From: Amycolatopsis camponoti
GTDB lineage: Bacteria > Actinomycetota > Actinomycetes > Mycobacteriales > Pseudonocardiaceae
Direction: 5' to 3'
DNA: 64,000 nt
Assembly (NCBI RefSeq): GCF_902497555.1
Contig: NZ_CABVGP010000001.1
Coordinates: 682,001-746,000, forward strand
A program made the translations under genes and the position numbers. The notes under the pieces were generated by a model that saw only the letters and a list, made by a program, of their open reading frames with translations, was not told the origin of the DNA and made no database searches. This document shows, piece after piece, positions 24,573-32,482 of the stretch. The number at the start of each line of letters is the position of its first letter. Within the stretch, counting starts at the first letter, position 1.

Positions 24573-25988
24573 TCAGAGCAGTTCGGTGAGGCGGTGGCGG
24601 GGGACGTCGACCAGGCGCAGGTCCGTCAGGTCGCCGGGGACGTCGAGCGAGACGTTCGCCAGCCGGGCGTGCGCGCGCGTGAGCACCTCTTCCTGGTTTT
24701 CGACGGCGTCCGCGACCACCACCGCGTGCCGGTTGTCCGGCGTGCTGCGCAGGTACCGCAGCGCGTATTTCCCGCGGATCAGCTCCGAAAGCGCCGTCTG
24801 GGACCGTTCGTCCGCCAGGTCCGGGTGCGCGTTCGGCACCAGCAGCGCCAGGCGCCGGGCGTTCGTGCCCAGCAGGACGCGCAGCAGCCACGGGCCCGGG
24901 TCGGCCGAGAGGTCCATCGCGACCGCGTCGCCCTCGGGCCCGGAGATCGACCAGTCCACCGGCCGCGTCTCCGGCGAAAGCCCGCCCGAGACGGCGATCT
25001 CCTTCAGCTTCTCCAGCAGTGCCGGCTTCGTCCCGGACGCCTCCACCGACTGCGGCCCGTGGGTGTAGATCGCGGACTTCCCCTTGGCGCCACGCATCTT
25101 CTTGGCCTTCGCCGTCGGCTGGCAGACGTACAGGTCCGCCGCGCTGCCGATCGCCTGCGCCCCGAAGTAGCGGTTGAAGTCCGGCAGGATCGCCTCGAAC
25201 GTCAGCCCGAGCGTGGCCAGCGAACGCTGCACCTGCGCGCCCAGCGCGGGGTGGCGCGGGCTGTAGCCGTACGCGAACAGCAGCCGTCCCTCGGACGGCT
25301 CCCGCAGCGCCTGGACGCCGCGCGCCGCGAACAGGCCCATGCCCTCGGGCGTGTACGGCGGGTCGCTGAACACCAGGTCGAAGCCGCCGTTGAAGGCCGG
25401 CGGCAGGCCGACGCGCAGGTCCGCGTGGGCGGTGGCGATCTCGCGCCCGCCGCGCTCGTCGAGGTAGGCCAGCACGCGCTCGTCGAGGTCGACGACGGTC
25501 AGCGACGCCGCCGGGCAGACCGCGCGCACCGCCAGCGACGTCAGGTCGTGGTCGCCGAGGAACAGCAGCCGCGCCGACGCGAGGTCGTACCGCGCGTCCA
25601 GCCACAACGCGCGGCGCAGCACCGTCTCCGGCGTGGCCTGCACGTGGTCGAGCGCGGCCAGCGGCGGCGGGACCTCCGCGACCCACTCGGCGACCTTCGG
25701 CAGCAGCTCGTGGGTCGCGACGGCTTCGTCGAGCGGGTCGGCGTAGCGCGGGGTGCTGTACTGCAGGTACGACGCCGCGACGCCGGGGGAGAGCCGCAGC
25801 CGGTCGCCGCTGCGGTCGAGGTCGTCGCCCAGGGCCGCGAGGACGTCCTCGACGCTGCGCCGGGGCGCCGTGCTCAGCCGCACCAGCTCGCCGAGGTCGT
25901 GGTCGCCGGTGCGCAGGAGGTCGATGACGCGGTGCAGCGGGCGGACGCCGACGCCGTGCGCGGCGAGGACATCGTCGAGTGCCTTCAC
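24573..25988 (-). CDS. Branched-chain polyamine synthase-like protein (BpsA/DUF43) with C-terminal extension
   Basis: Protein of 471 residues related to bis-aminopropyl spermidine synthase. A winged-helix N-terminus (LGELVRLSTAPRRSVEDVLAAL) precedes a Rossmann methyltransferase-like core with LLFLGDHDLTSLAV (~142-155), TVVDLDERVLAYL and FSDPPYTPEGMGLF (~207-220). GDxDLTS and DPPYT are the signature of the archaeal/thermophile aminopropyltransferase BpsA, which adds aminopropyl groups to spermidine nitrogen. Those enzymes are near 350 residues; here about 140 extra residues of unknown role follow (from ~330). Activity in this organism is untested; an rRNA or other methyltransferase role is not excluded. 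Confidence 0.8.
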   Translation of the reverse strand: MKALDDVLAAHGVGVRPLHRVIDLLRTGDHDLGELVRLSTAPRRSVEDVLAALGDDLDRSGDRLRLSPGVAASYLQYSTPRYADPLDEAVATHELLPKVAEWVAEVPPPLAALDHVQATPETVLRRALWLDARYDLASARLLFLGDHDLTSLAVRAVCPAASLTVVDLDERVLAYLDERGGREIATAHADLRVGLPPAFNGGFDLVFSDPPYTPEGMGLFAARGVQALREPSEGRLLFAYGYSPRHPALGAQVQRSLATLGLTFEAILPDFNRYFGAQAIGSAADLYVCQPTAKAKKMRGAKGKSAIYTHGPQSVEASGTKPALLEKLKEIAVSGGLSPETRPVDWSISGPEGDAVAMDLSADPGPWLLRVLLGTNARRLALLVPNAHPDLADERSQTALSELIRGKYALRYLRSTPDNRHAVVVADAVENQEEVLTRAHARLANVSLDVPGDLTDLRLVDVPRHRLTELL

Positions 25989-26175
25989 AGGCTCTGAGCG
26001 TAGTGAGGCTTGTTAAGCCGTCGGCCGCCGCATGACAGCTGCGCCGACCAGTCGGCCCGCGCGCGGGAAGCGGCGGCCTGACCAGAACAAGCCTCAGTCA
26101 CCACCTGCCGGAACACCGTGCCAACCGTCGCCAACTCGGCTACGGTCGATTGCACCGGACATGGGGAGTGGGCAA

Positions 26176-27261
26176 GTGACCATCGAATTCCGCGACGTGA
26201 CCAAGCAGTATCCCGATGGGACGGTCGCCGTCGACAAGCTGAACCTGACGGTCGAGGACGGCACGATCACCGTGTTCGTCGGCCCGTCCGGCTGCGGCAA
26301 GACGACGTCGCTGCGGATGATCAACCGGATGATCGAGCCCACCGGCGGCCAGGTGCTGCTCGACGGCAAGGACGTCGCCGAGGGCGACCCGGCGCTACTG
26401 CGCCGCGGCATCGGCTACGTCATCCAGCACGCCGGGCTCTTTCCACATAGGACGGTCCTGGACAACATCGCCACCGTGCCCCTGCTGTCCGGCTGGGACA
26501 AGGCGAAGGCGCGCAAGCGGGCGGCCGAGCTGCTCGAGACCATCGGCCTGCCGGTCGAGGTCGGCAAGCGGTACCCGGCCCAGCTCTCGGGTGGCCAGCA
26601 GCAGCGCGTCGGCGTCGCCCGCGCGCTCGCCGCGGACTCGCCGGTGCTGCTGATGGACGAGCCGTTCTCCGCGGTCGACCCGATCGTGCGCGAGGACCTG
26701 CAGAACGAGCTGCTGCGGCTGCAGTCGCAGCTGGGCAAGACCATCGTGTTCGTCACCCACGACATCGACGAGGCCGTCCGGCTCGGCGACAAGGTCGCGG
26801 TGATGCGCGTCGGCGGCAAGCTCGCCCAGTACGGCACCCCCGCCGACGTCCTGCGCCACCCGGTGGACGACTTCGTCGCGTCGTTCGTCGGCCGCGACCG
26901 CGGCTACCGCGGCCTGTCCTTCCTCTCCGCCGAGGGCGTCGAGGTCAAGGAGATCGAGCTGGTCGAGATCGGCTCCCCGGTCGCCGCGAGCGACGGCTGG
27001 CGGCTGGGTGTCAACACCGACAAGCAACCCCGCGGCTGGCTGCGCCCGAACTCCACAGTGGACGGCGCACTGTCCGAAGACGACCTCGTCGCCGGTGGTT
27101 CCCTGTGGGTCCACGGGACGCCGATCCGCGGCGCGCTCGACGCCGCGCTGTCCTCGCCCGCCAGTCTCGGCGTGGTCGTCGACGAAGACCACCGTGTGCT
27201 TGGTGGCGTCGTCGCGAGACAGGTATTGGACGTGATCGAGGCGACGCCCCAGGCGTCATGA
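26176..27261 (+). CDS. Osmoprotectant ABC transporter, ATP-binding protein (ProV/OpuCA)
   Basis: ATPase of the glycine betaine/choline-type importer, about 361 residues. Walker A GPSGCGKTTS, Q-loop YVIQHAGLFPH, signature LSGGQQQRVG, Walker B VLLMDEPFSAVDP, switch THDIDEAVRLGD. The C-terminal ~120 residues form the CBS-type regulatory region of OpuCA, which senses ionic strength in relatives. GTG 26176 (VTIEFRDVTKQYPDG) has GGGGAG upstream; an ATG five codons earlier and a much longer open frame are less likely. A -10-like TACGGT lies near 26138. First of four overlapping genes. Confidence 0.93.
   Translation: MTIEFRDVTKQYPDGTVAVDKLNLTVEDGTITVFVGPSGCGKTTSLRMINRMIEPTGGQVLLDGKDVAEGDPALLRRGIGYVIQHAGLFPHRTVLDNIATVPLLSGWDKAKARKRAAELLETIGLPVEVGKRYPAQLSGGQQQRVGVARALAADSPVLLMDEPFSAVDPIVREDLQNELLRLQSQLGKTIVFVTHDIDEAVRLGDKVAVMRVGGKLAQYGTPADVLRHPVDDFVASFVGRDRGYRGLSFLSAEGVEVKEIELVEIGSPVAASDGWRLGVNTDKQPRGWLRPNSTVDGALSEDDLVAGGSLWVHGTPIRGALDAALSSPASLGVVVDEDHRVLGGVVARQVLDVIEATPQAS
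27052..27062. repeat. TCCACAGTGGA palindrome (copy 1)
   Basis: In the osmoprotectant ATPase gene, encoding Ser-Thr-Val-Asp with the rare ACA codon. See the finding on this motif. Confidence 0.6.
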
Positions 27262-27926
27262 GCTTCTTCGACGAGCTCGGGCAGTACCTGAGCAGCGCGA
27301 ACACGCGCGTCGAAATCCTCGGTGACCTGGGCGACCACATCTACCTGGCCCTGCTCCCGCTGGTCCTGGGCATCGTCCTCGCGATCGCGGCGGGCTGGCT
27401 CGGCCACCGCTGGCGGCCCGCCCGGCAGGTGCTGATGGTGCTGGCCAACCTGCTCTACACGATCCCGTCGCTGGCGCTGTTCGTCGTCATCCCCGGCCTG
27501 ATCGGGTCGAAGATCCTCGACAGCGTCAACGTCGTCGTCGCGCTGACGATCTACACCACGGCGCTGCTGGTCCGCCCGGTCCTCGACGCGCTCGACGCGG
27601 TGGCGCCGTCGGTGATCGCCGCCGCCACCGCCGTCGGGTACAAGCCGGTGCGCAAGTTCTTCGCCGTCGAGCTTCCGCTGTCCGTGCCGGTCCTCGCGGC
27701 CGGCGTGCGGGTGGCGTCGGTGAGCAACATCAGCCTGGTCAGCGTCGGTGCGCTGATCGGCACCGGCGGCCTCGGTGTCCTGTTCACCGACGGCTTCCAG
27801 CGTGAGTACTTCTCGCCGATCGTCGTCGGCATCGTGCTGACGCTCCTGCTCGCGCTGGTCGTCGACCTGGTCCTGGTGGGGATCCGGAACCTGCTGACGC
27901 TGTGGGAAAGGGTGGCTGTCGCATGA
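27258..27926 (+). CDS. Osmoprotectant ABC transporter permease (first)
   Basis: Inner-membrane permease of 222 residues with about five hydrophobic helices, matching OpuCB/OpuBB. The coupling motif region is EAA-like AATAVGYKPVRKFFAVELPLSVPVLAAGVR, followed by VSNISLVSVGALIGTGGLG, characteristic of this subfamily. ATG overlaps the stop codon of the ATPase gene. It should pair with the second permease to form the channel for betaine- or choline-like solutes. Confidence 0.92.
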   Translation: MSFFDELGQYLSSANTRVEILGDLGDHIYLALLPLVLGIVLAIAAGWLGHRWRPARQVLMVLANLLYTIPSLALFVVIPGLIGSKILDSVNVVVALTIYTTALLVRPVLDALDAVAPSVIAAATAVGYKPVRKFFAVELPLSVPVLAAGVRVASVSNISLVSVGALIGTGGLGVLFTDGFQREYFSPIVVGIVLTLLLALVVDLVLVGIRNLLTLWERVAVA

Positions 27927-28606
27927 TCACCGACCTCTTCCACTGGTTCGGCGACCCGGCGCACTGGTCGGGCCCGGACGGCGTCCCGCAGCGGCTGCTG
28001 GAACACCTGGGCTACGTCTTGCTGTCCTTGGTGATCGCGTTGGTCATCGCTGTCCCGCTGGGACTGTTCGTCGGGCACACCGGACGCGGCGGTGTCGCGT
28101 TGGTGAGCGCGGGCAACGCGATCCGCGCGCTGCCGACGCTGGGGCTCGTGACGTTCCTGTTCCTGCTCTTCACCGAAAGCGTCACGTCGACGATCATCGG
28201 GCTCGTCGTGCTGGCCGTGCCGCCGATCCTGGCCGGCACGTACGCCGGGCTGCAGGCGACCGACCACGGCGTGGTCGACGCCGCCGAGGGCGTCGGGATG
28301 ACCGGCTGGCAGCGGCTCTGGAAGGTCGAGGTCCCGATCTCGCTGCCGCTCGTGCTCGGCGGCATCCGCAACGCCGTGCTCCAGCTCGTGGCGACGGCCG
28401 CGGTGGCCGCGTACGTCGGACTCGGTGGCCTGGGCCGGTTCCTGCTCGACGGACTGGCCATTTTGGACTATTCCGAGGTGATCGCGGGCGCGTTGCTGAC
28501 GACGTTGCTCGCCATCGTCCTGGATCTGCTCTTTTCGTTGCTGAACCGGGCTTTGGTGCCGCGGGGCGTCCGGCTCGCGGCGGCCGTGAAGAAGGTGACG
28601 GCGTGA
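27923..28606 (+). CDS. Osmoprotectant ABC transporter permease (second)
   Basis: Permease of 227 residues related to OpuCD/OpuBD. Hydrophobic helices include VLLSLVIALVIAVPLGLFVG and TIIGLVVLAVPPILAGTYAG; the coupling segment is AAEGVGMTGWQRLWKVEVPISLPLVLGGIRN, then VAAYVGLGGLGRFLLDG. ATG overlaps the previous stop codon (ATGA). Two different permeases, rather than a fused binding domain, mark the OpuC/ProWZ arrangement. Confidence 0.92.
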   Translation: MITDLFHWFGDPAHWSGPDGVPQRLLEHLGYVLLSLVIALVIAVPLGLFVGHTGRGGVALVSAGNAIRALPTLGLVTFLFLLFTESVTSTIIGLVVLAVPPILAGTYAGLQATDHGVVDAAEGVGMTGWQRLWKVEVPISLPLVLGGIRNAVLQLVATAAVAAYVGLGGLGRFLLDGLAILDYSEVIAGALLTTLLAIVLDLLFSLLNRALVPRGVRLAAAVKKVTA

Positions 28607-29487
28607 AACGGCTGGTCGTGGTGCTTGCTCTGGTCCTGGCCGCCGGGTGCGGCAACCCGCTGGCGGGCGGCGGCGAGGGCGGCGCGTCCGGTGACATCAT
28701 CATCGGCGCGTCCGACGTCGGGGAAAGCCTGCTGCTGGCCCAGATCTACGCCGGCGCGCTTCGCAACGCCGGCGCCACGAACGTGACGGTGCGGCCGCCG
28801 GTCGGCAGCCGCGAGGTCGTCGTCAAGGCGCTGCAGGACAAGTCGCTGTCGGTGGTGCCGGACTACAGCGGGAACCTGTTGCGCTACTTCGACAAGGAGA
28901 CGTCCGCGACGACGTCCCAGGACGTCTACGCGCAGCTGAAGCAGAAGATCCCGGCCGGATTCGAGGTCCTGGACCAGGCGCCGGCCGAGGACAAGGACCT
29001 CTTGGTCGTCGGGGCGCAGCTGGCGGCCTCGGGCGTCAAGACGTTCTCCGACCTGGGGAAGCGCTGCGGCGAGCTGGTGTTCGGCGGGCCGGGCCAGTGG
29101 AGCAGCCGCTGGAAGGACCAGATCAAGAAGCTGTACGGCTGCGAGTTCAAGGAGATCCGCACGACCGACACGGGCGGGCCGGTGACGGTGGCGGCGCTGA
29201 AGTCGGGCGACGTCCAGGTGGCGGACCTGTTCAGCACGTCGTCGACGATCGCGGCGAACGGGTTCGTGCCGCTGGTCGACGACAAGAACATGTTCCCGGC
29301 GCAGAACATCGTCCCCCTGGTGGCGCGCGGAACGCTGTCCCCGTCCGAAGTGGCCGCGCTGAACCGCGTCTCGGCGGCGCTGACGACCGAGCAGCTGACC
29401 GAGCTGAACGTCGAGTTCACCGAGAAGAAGCGCAACCCGCTGGACATCGCCGAGGACTTCCTGGCGCGCAACAACCTGAAGTCCTAG
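28603..29487 (+). CDS. Osmoprotectant ABC transporter substrate-binding lipoprotein (ProX/OpuCC)
   Basis: Solute receptor of 294 residues. Lipoprotein signal ending LAAGC (Cys16), then IIIGASDVGESLLLAQIYAGALRNAG, VVPDYSGNLLRYFDK and GDVQVADLFSTSSTIAANGFVPLVDDKNMFPAQNIVPLV, the layout of QAT-type betaine receptors. The GTG overlaps the permease stop codon. With the three preceding genes this completes an importer for compatible solutes; which solute cannot be decided from sequence alone. Confidence 0.92.
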   Translation: MKRLVVVLALVLAAGCGNPLAGGGEGGASGDIIIGASDVGESLLLAQIYAGALRNAGATNVTVRPPVGSREVVVKALQDKSLSVVPDYSGNLLRYFDKETSATTSQDVYAQLKQKIPAGFEVLDQAPAEDKDLLVVGAQLAASGVKTFSDLGKRCGELVFGGPGQWSSRWKDQIKKLYGCEFKEIRTTDTGGPVTVAALKSGDVQVADLFSTSSTIAANGFVPLVDDKNMFPAQNIVPLVARGTLSPSEVAALNRVSAALTTEQLTELNVEFTEKKRNPLDIAEDFLARNNLKS

Positions 29488-30086
29488 TCCAGGGCGAGCT
29501 TGACGCCGAGCCCGATGAAGATGCCCCCGGTGGCGACCTCGATGCGCCGCTGGTTCTTCTTCCGGCGCACCCACCCGCCGACGCGGCCGGCGAGCACCCC
29601 GACGGCGCCGTCGACGAGGAACTCGAACACGATCATGATGGCGCCGAGGACCGCGAACTGCAGGGCCACGTGCCCTCGCGCGGGGTCGATGAACTGCGGG
29701 AGGAAGGCGATGGTGAAGGTGACCATCTTCGGGTTGAGCAGGTTGGTCAGCAGGCCGCTGAGGTAGGCGCGGTCGCTCTTCCGCTCGACGAGCGGCTTCC
29801 GGTTCCGGATGGCTTGCACGCCGAGGTAGATGAGATAAGCGGCCCCGGTGATCCGGACGACGGTGAAGGCGACGGGAACGGCGGCGAAGAGAGCGGCGAG
29901 GCCGGCGGCGGCGACGGCGACGTGGATGGCTTCACTGGTGGCGACCCCGGCGGTGGCGAGCAACCCGGCTTTCGGGCCGCCGCGCATGCCGCAGCCGAGG
30001 ATGAAGAGCATGTCCGGGCCCGGGGTGACCATCGCGACGATGGTGGTGAGGACGAAGGCCAGGAGGAGGTGCGGGTCGACCGGCAT
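29484..30086 (-). CDS. LysE/RhtB-family exporter
   Basis: Membrane exporter of 200 residues with six predicted helices. Signature TIVAMVTPGPDMLFILGCGMRGGPKAGLLATAG is typical of LysE/RhtB amino-acid exporters; VQAIRNRKPLVERKSDRAYLSGLLTNLLNPKMVTFTIAFLP is the conserved central loop and helix. ATG 30086 (MPVDPHLLLAF) begins the family's normal N-terminus. Ends overlapping the stop codon of the betaine-receptor gene (convergent). Substrate unknown; homoserine, threonine, lysine or arginine are family options. Confidence 0.92.
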   Translation of the reverse strand: MPVDPHLLLAFVLTTIVAMVTPGPDMLFILGCGMRGGPKAGLLATAGVATSEAIHVAVAAAGLAALFAAVPVAFTVVRITGAAYLIYLGVQAIRNRKPLVERKSDRAYLSGLLTNLLNPKMVTFTIAFLPQFIDPARGHVALQFAVLGAIMIVFEFLVDGAVGVLAGRVGGWVRRKKNQRRIEVATGGIFIGLGVKLALD

Positions 30087-30160
30087 GCCCCGATCCTGAC
30101 ACGCGGGGCGGAGTGGACGAACTTGTTTTCCGCTCCCGGCGCGCTGCCACGATGGGGTGC

Positions 30161-30859
30161 GTGGCCACTGACTACGACACCTTCGCCGAGGCGTATGCCG
30201 CCGAGAACGAGACCAGTCTGCAGAACGCCTATTACACGCTGCCCGCCGTCCTGGACCTGGCCGGGAACGTCGCCGGGCGGCGGGTCCTCGACGCCGGCTG
30301 TGGCTCCGGGCCCCTCGCCGCCGCACTGCGGGAGCGGGGCGCCGCCGTGTCCGGCTTCGACGCCAGCGCCAAGATGGTCGAGCTGGCCCGTCGGCGTCTC
30401 GGACCCGATGCCGACCTCCGCGTCGCCGACCTGGGCGAACCCCTGCCTTACCCCGACGGCGCCTTCGACGACGTCGTCGCGGCCCTCGTCCTGCACTACC
30501 TCGAGGACTGGACCGCGCCGCTCGGCGAGCTGCGGCGCGTGCTCACGCCCGGCGGCCGGCTGATCGCGGCCGTCAACCACCCGTTCCTCTACAAGCTCAT
30601 CCATCCCGAAGGTGACTATTTCGCGACCGTCCGGTGGTCCGAGGAGTACACCTTCGACGGCCGGGAGACCGTCCTGACCTACTGGCACCGGCCGCTGCAC
30701 GCGATGACCGACGCCTTCACCGCGGCCGGCTTCCGCACCGCCGTCGTCAGCGAACCGCCGTTCGCGCCGGAGGCCCGGGACCTGTTCCCCGACGAACTCG
30801 CGGGATTCCCATCGGGGGCCTTCCTGGGCTTCCTGTTCTTCGTCCTCGAGGCCGCCTAA
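30161..30859 (+). CDS. Class I SAM-dependent methyltransferase
   Basis: Methyltransferase of about 232 residues (Methyltransf_11/25). Motif I VLDAGCGSGPLAAALRERG, motif II region ADLGEPLPYPDGAFDDVVAAL, motif III LRRVLTPGGRLIAAV. The C-terminal lid (HPEGDYFATVRWSEEYTFDGRETVLTYWHRPL) is typical of small-molecule enzymes. GTG 30161 (VATDYDTFAEAY) lies 7 bases after a -10-like CACGAT; ATG 30152 is an alternative. Substrate unknown. Its stop codon overlaps that of the convergent oxidoreductase gene. Confidence 0.85.
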   Translation: MATDYDTFAEAYAAENETSLQNAYYTLPAVLDLAGNVAGRRVLDAGCGSGPLAAALRERGAAVSGFDASAKMVELARRRLGPDADLRVADLGEPLPYPDGAFDDVVAALVLHYLEDWTAPLGELRRVLTPGGRLIAAVNHPFLYKLIHPEGDYFATVRWSEEYTFDGRETVLTYWHRPLHAMTDAFTAAGFRTAVVSEPPFAPEARDLFPDELAGFPSGAFLGFLFFVLEAA

Positions 30860-31836
30860 CGACGTAAGGCCGCCGCGACCAGGCCGGCGTCCTCGATGCC
30901 CCGCTCCGGTGGCTCCTCCGGCAGCGGCAGCAGCACCACCGAGCCGCTGCCGGCCTCGTGCAACGCGCGAACCGCGGCCACGCACTCGTCCACATCGCCG
31001 CACACGGCCAACCGCGACAGCCACGAAGGATCCAGCCCGGCCGCCAGCTCGTCCACAGTGGACGCCGAGTCCACCAGCTCCAGCAGCTCCGAAGCGAACG
31101 GCAGCCCCTCGACCTGCACGCGCGCGCCGGGGGTCAGCGACTCCGCGATCGTCACCCGCGCTCGATCGGGGTCACCCAACGCGAGCCAGTTGTACGTCAC
31201 CAGGGTGTGGCGCGGTGGGGCACCTTCGGCCGACCGCCCGGCGGCGATCCCCGTCAGCGCCGTTCGCACGAACTCCGGCGGCGCGGGCTCGGCGAGGATC
31301 GTCCCGTCCGCCGACGATCCCGCCACGGCCAGGGACTTCGGGCGGCGCACTCCCGCCAGCACCGGCGGCACGACCGCAGGCGGGAACACCAGCTCGACCT
31401 CGTCCAGGTCGACGTGCCGGCCCCGCACCGACACTCGGTCTCCCGCCAGCAGACGGCGGACCGCGACCAGCGTCTCCTCCAGCGCCGCCAGCGGCGAGGC
31501 CGGGTACGCGCCGATCTGGCGCATCCACGACGCCACCCCGTGGCCCAGCCCGCCGATCAGCCGGCCCGGGTGCAGCTCCGCCAGCGCCGCCAGCTCCATC
31601 GCCGCGATCGCCGGGTTGCGGGCCACCGCCGGCAGGACGCCGATGCCCACCTTGATCGTCGACGTCACCGCCAGCGCCGTCGCCACCGTGGCGATGCCCG
31701 CCGCCCAGAAACAGTCCTCGACCAGCCAGACCTCGTCGAGACCGGCGGCCTCCGCCTGGCGGGCCAGCTCGACCAGCTTGGCCGGCGGCTGCTCGCGGTT
31801 GATCCGGACGCCGACGGACGAGCTCGGTACGTACAT
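30856..31836 (-). CDS. LLM-class (F420- or FMN-dependent) oxidoreductase
   Basis: Luciferase-like TIM-barrel flavoprotein of 326 residues. MYVPSSSVGVRINREQPPAKLVELARQAEAAGLDEVWLVED at the N-terminus, GIGVLPAVARNPAIAAMELAALAELHPGRLIGGLGHG in the barrel core, and VLAGVRRPKSLAVAGSSADGTILAEPA near the C-terminal side are diagnostic. Many actinobacterial members use coenzyme F420. ATG 31836 has GAGGAG upstream. It follows the GNAT gene by 8 bases and is probably co-transcribed. Contains one TCCACAGTGGA palindrome. Confidence 0.9.
   Translation of the reverse strand: MYVPSSSVGVRINREQPPAKLVELARQAEAAGLDEVWLVEDCFWAAGIATVATALAVTSTIKVGIGVLPAVARNPAIAAMELAALAELHPGRLIGGLGHGVASWMRQIGAYPASPLAALEETLVAVRRLLAGDRVSVRGRHVDLDEVELVFPPAVVPPVLAGVRRPKSLAVAGSSADGTILAEPAPPEFVRTALTGIAAGRSAEGAPPRHTLVTYNWLALGDPDRARVTIAESLTPGARVQVEGLPFASELLELVDSASTVDELAAGLDPSWLSRLAVCGDVDECVAAVRALHEAGSGSVVLLPLPEEPPERGIEDAGLVAAALRR
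31052..31062. repeat. TCCACAGTGGA palindrome (copy 2)
   Basis: In the LLM oxidoreductase gene (minus strand), again Ser-Thr-Val-Asp, with ACT. Confidence 0.6.
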
Positions 31837-31844
31837 GCAACTCC

Positions 31845-32363
31845 TCAGATCCGGGAGAACGCCGGCGCGTACTCGAACGCGCCCGCCTGCGTGGGTTTGT
31901 AGCCGGTGAGCGTGCGGGCCTGGAAGTGCTTGCCCCAGGCCGGATCCGGCGCCGCGATCGAGAGCGTCGACGCCGTGACGAAGCCGAACCGCGCGTAGTA
32001 CGCCGGGTCGCCGAGCAGGACGACCACGCCGTACCCGAGCGCGTCCGCCGCGCCGAGCGCCGCGTGCACCAGCGCCGACCCGACGCCGACGGCCTGGTGC
32101 CCGGGCAGCACGCCGAGCGGCCCCAGCCCGACGGCCGACGTCGTGTCGTCGCCGATGCGGGCCCGGCTGCAGCACACGTGCCCGGCGAGCTCACCGTCGC
32201 GGACGGCCACCAGCGACAGCGCGTCGAGCAGGTCGCCGTCCGCGCGCAGCTCGTCGACCAGGGGTGCTTCGACCGGGGTGACGCCGGGTTCGCGCCGGAA
32301 GGCCTCGCTGTGGATCGCGTACACGGTGGTCCGGTCGGCGGGCGTCTCGCGGCGGATCAGCAT
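31845..32363 (-). CDS. GNAT-family N-acetyltransferase (YhbS-like)
   Basis: Acetyltransferase of about 172 residues. MLIRRETPADRTTVYAIHSEAF is the usual opening; GLGPLGVLPGHQAVGVGSALVHAALGAADALGYGVVVLLGDPAYYARFGF carries the acetyl-CoA loop and the conserved GDPAYYxRFGF of the YhbS group. ATG 32363 has AAGGTGG upstream; GTG three codons earlier is possible. Substrate unknown. Upstream member of the unit with the LLM oxidoreductase. Confidence 0.86.
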   Translation of the reverse strand: MLIRRETPADRTTVYAIHSEAFRREPGVTPVEAPLVDELRADGDLLDALSLVAVRDGELAGHVCCSRARIGDDTTSAVGLGPLGVLPGHQAVGVGSALVHAALGAADALGYGVVVLLGDPAYYARFGFVTASTLSIAAPDPAWGKHFQARTLTGYKPTQAGAFEYAPAFSRI

Positions 32364-32426
32364 GTCCGCCACCTTGCCTCGAACCGGTCGCGGGCGAAAG
32401 CCGGTTTTCGGCGTAGCACCTCGCAG

Positions 32427-32472
32427 ACGACGAAGACCTCCTCCCGGCTCGGCGGGAAGAGGCCTTCGTCGT
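32427..32472 (-). terminator. Terminator-like hairpin after kgd
   Basis: ACGACGAAG (32427-32435), CCTC and TCCCG pair in order with CGGGA, GAGG and CTTCGTCGT (to 32472), interrupted by single mismatches. It lies 10 bases beyond the kgd stop codon; no T-run. Confidence 0.6.
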
Positions 32473-32482
32473 GGTCAAGCGA

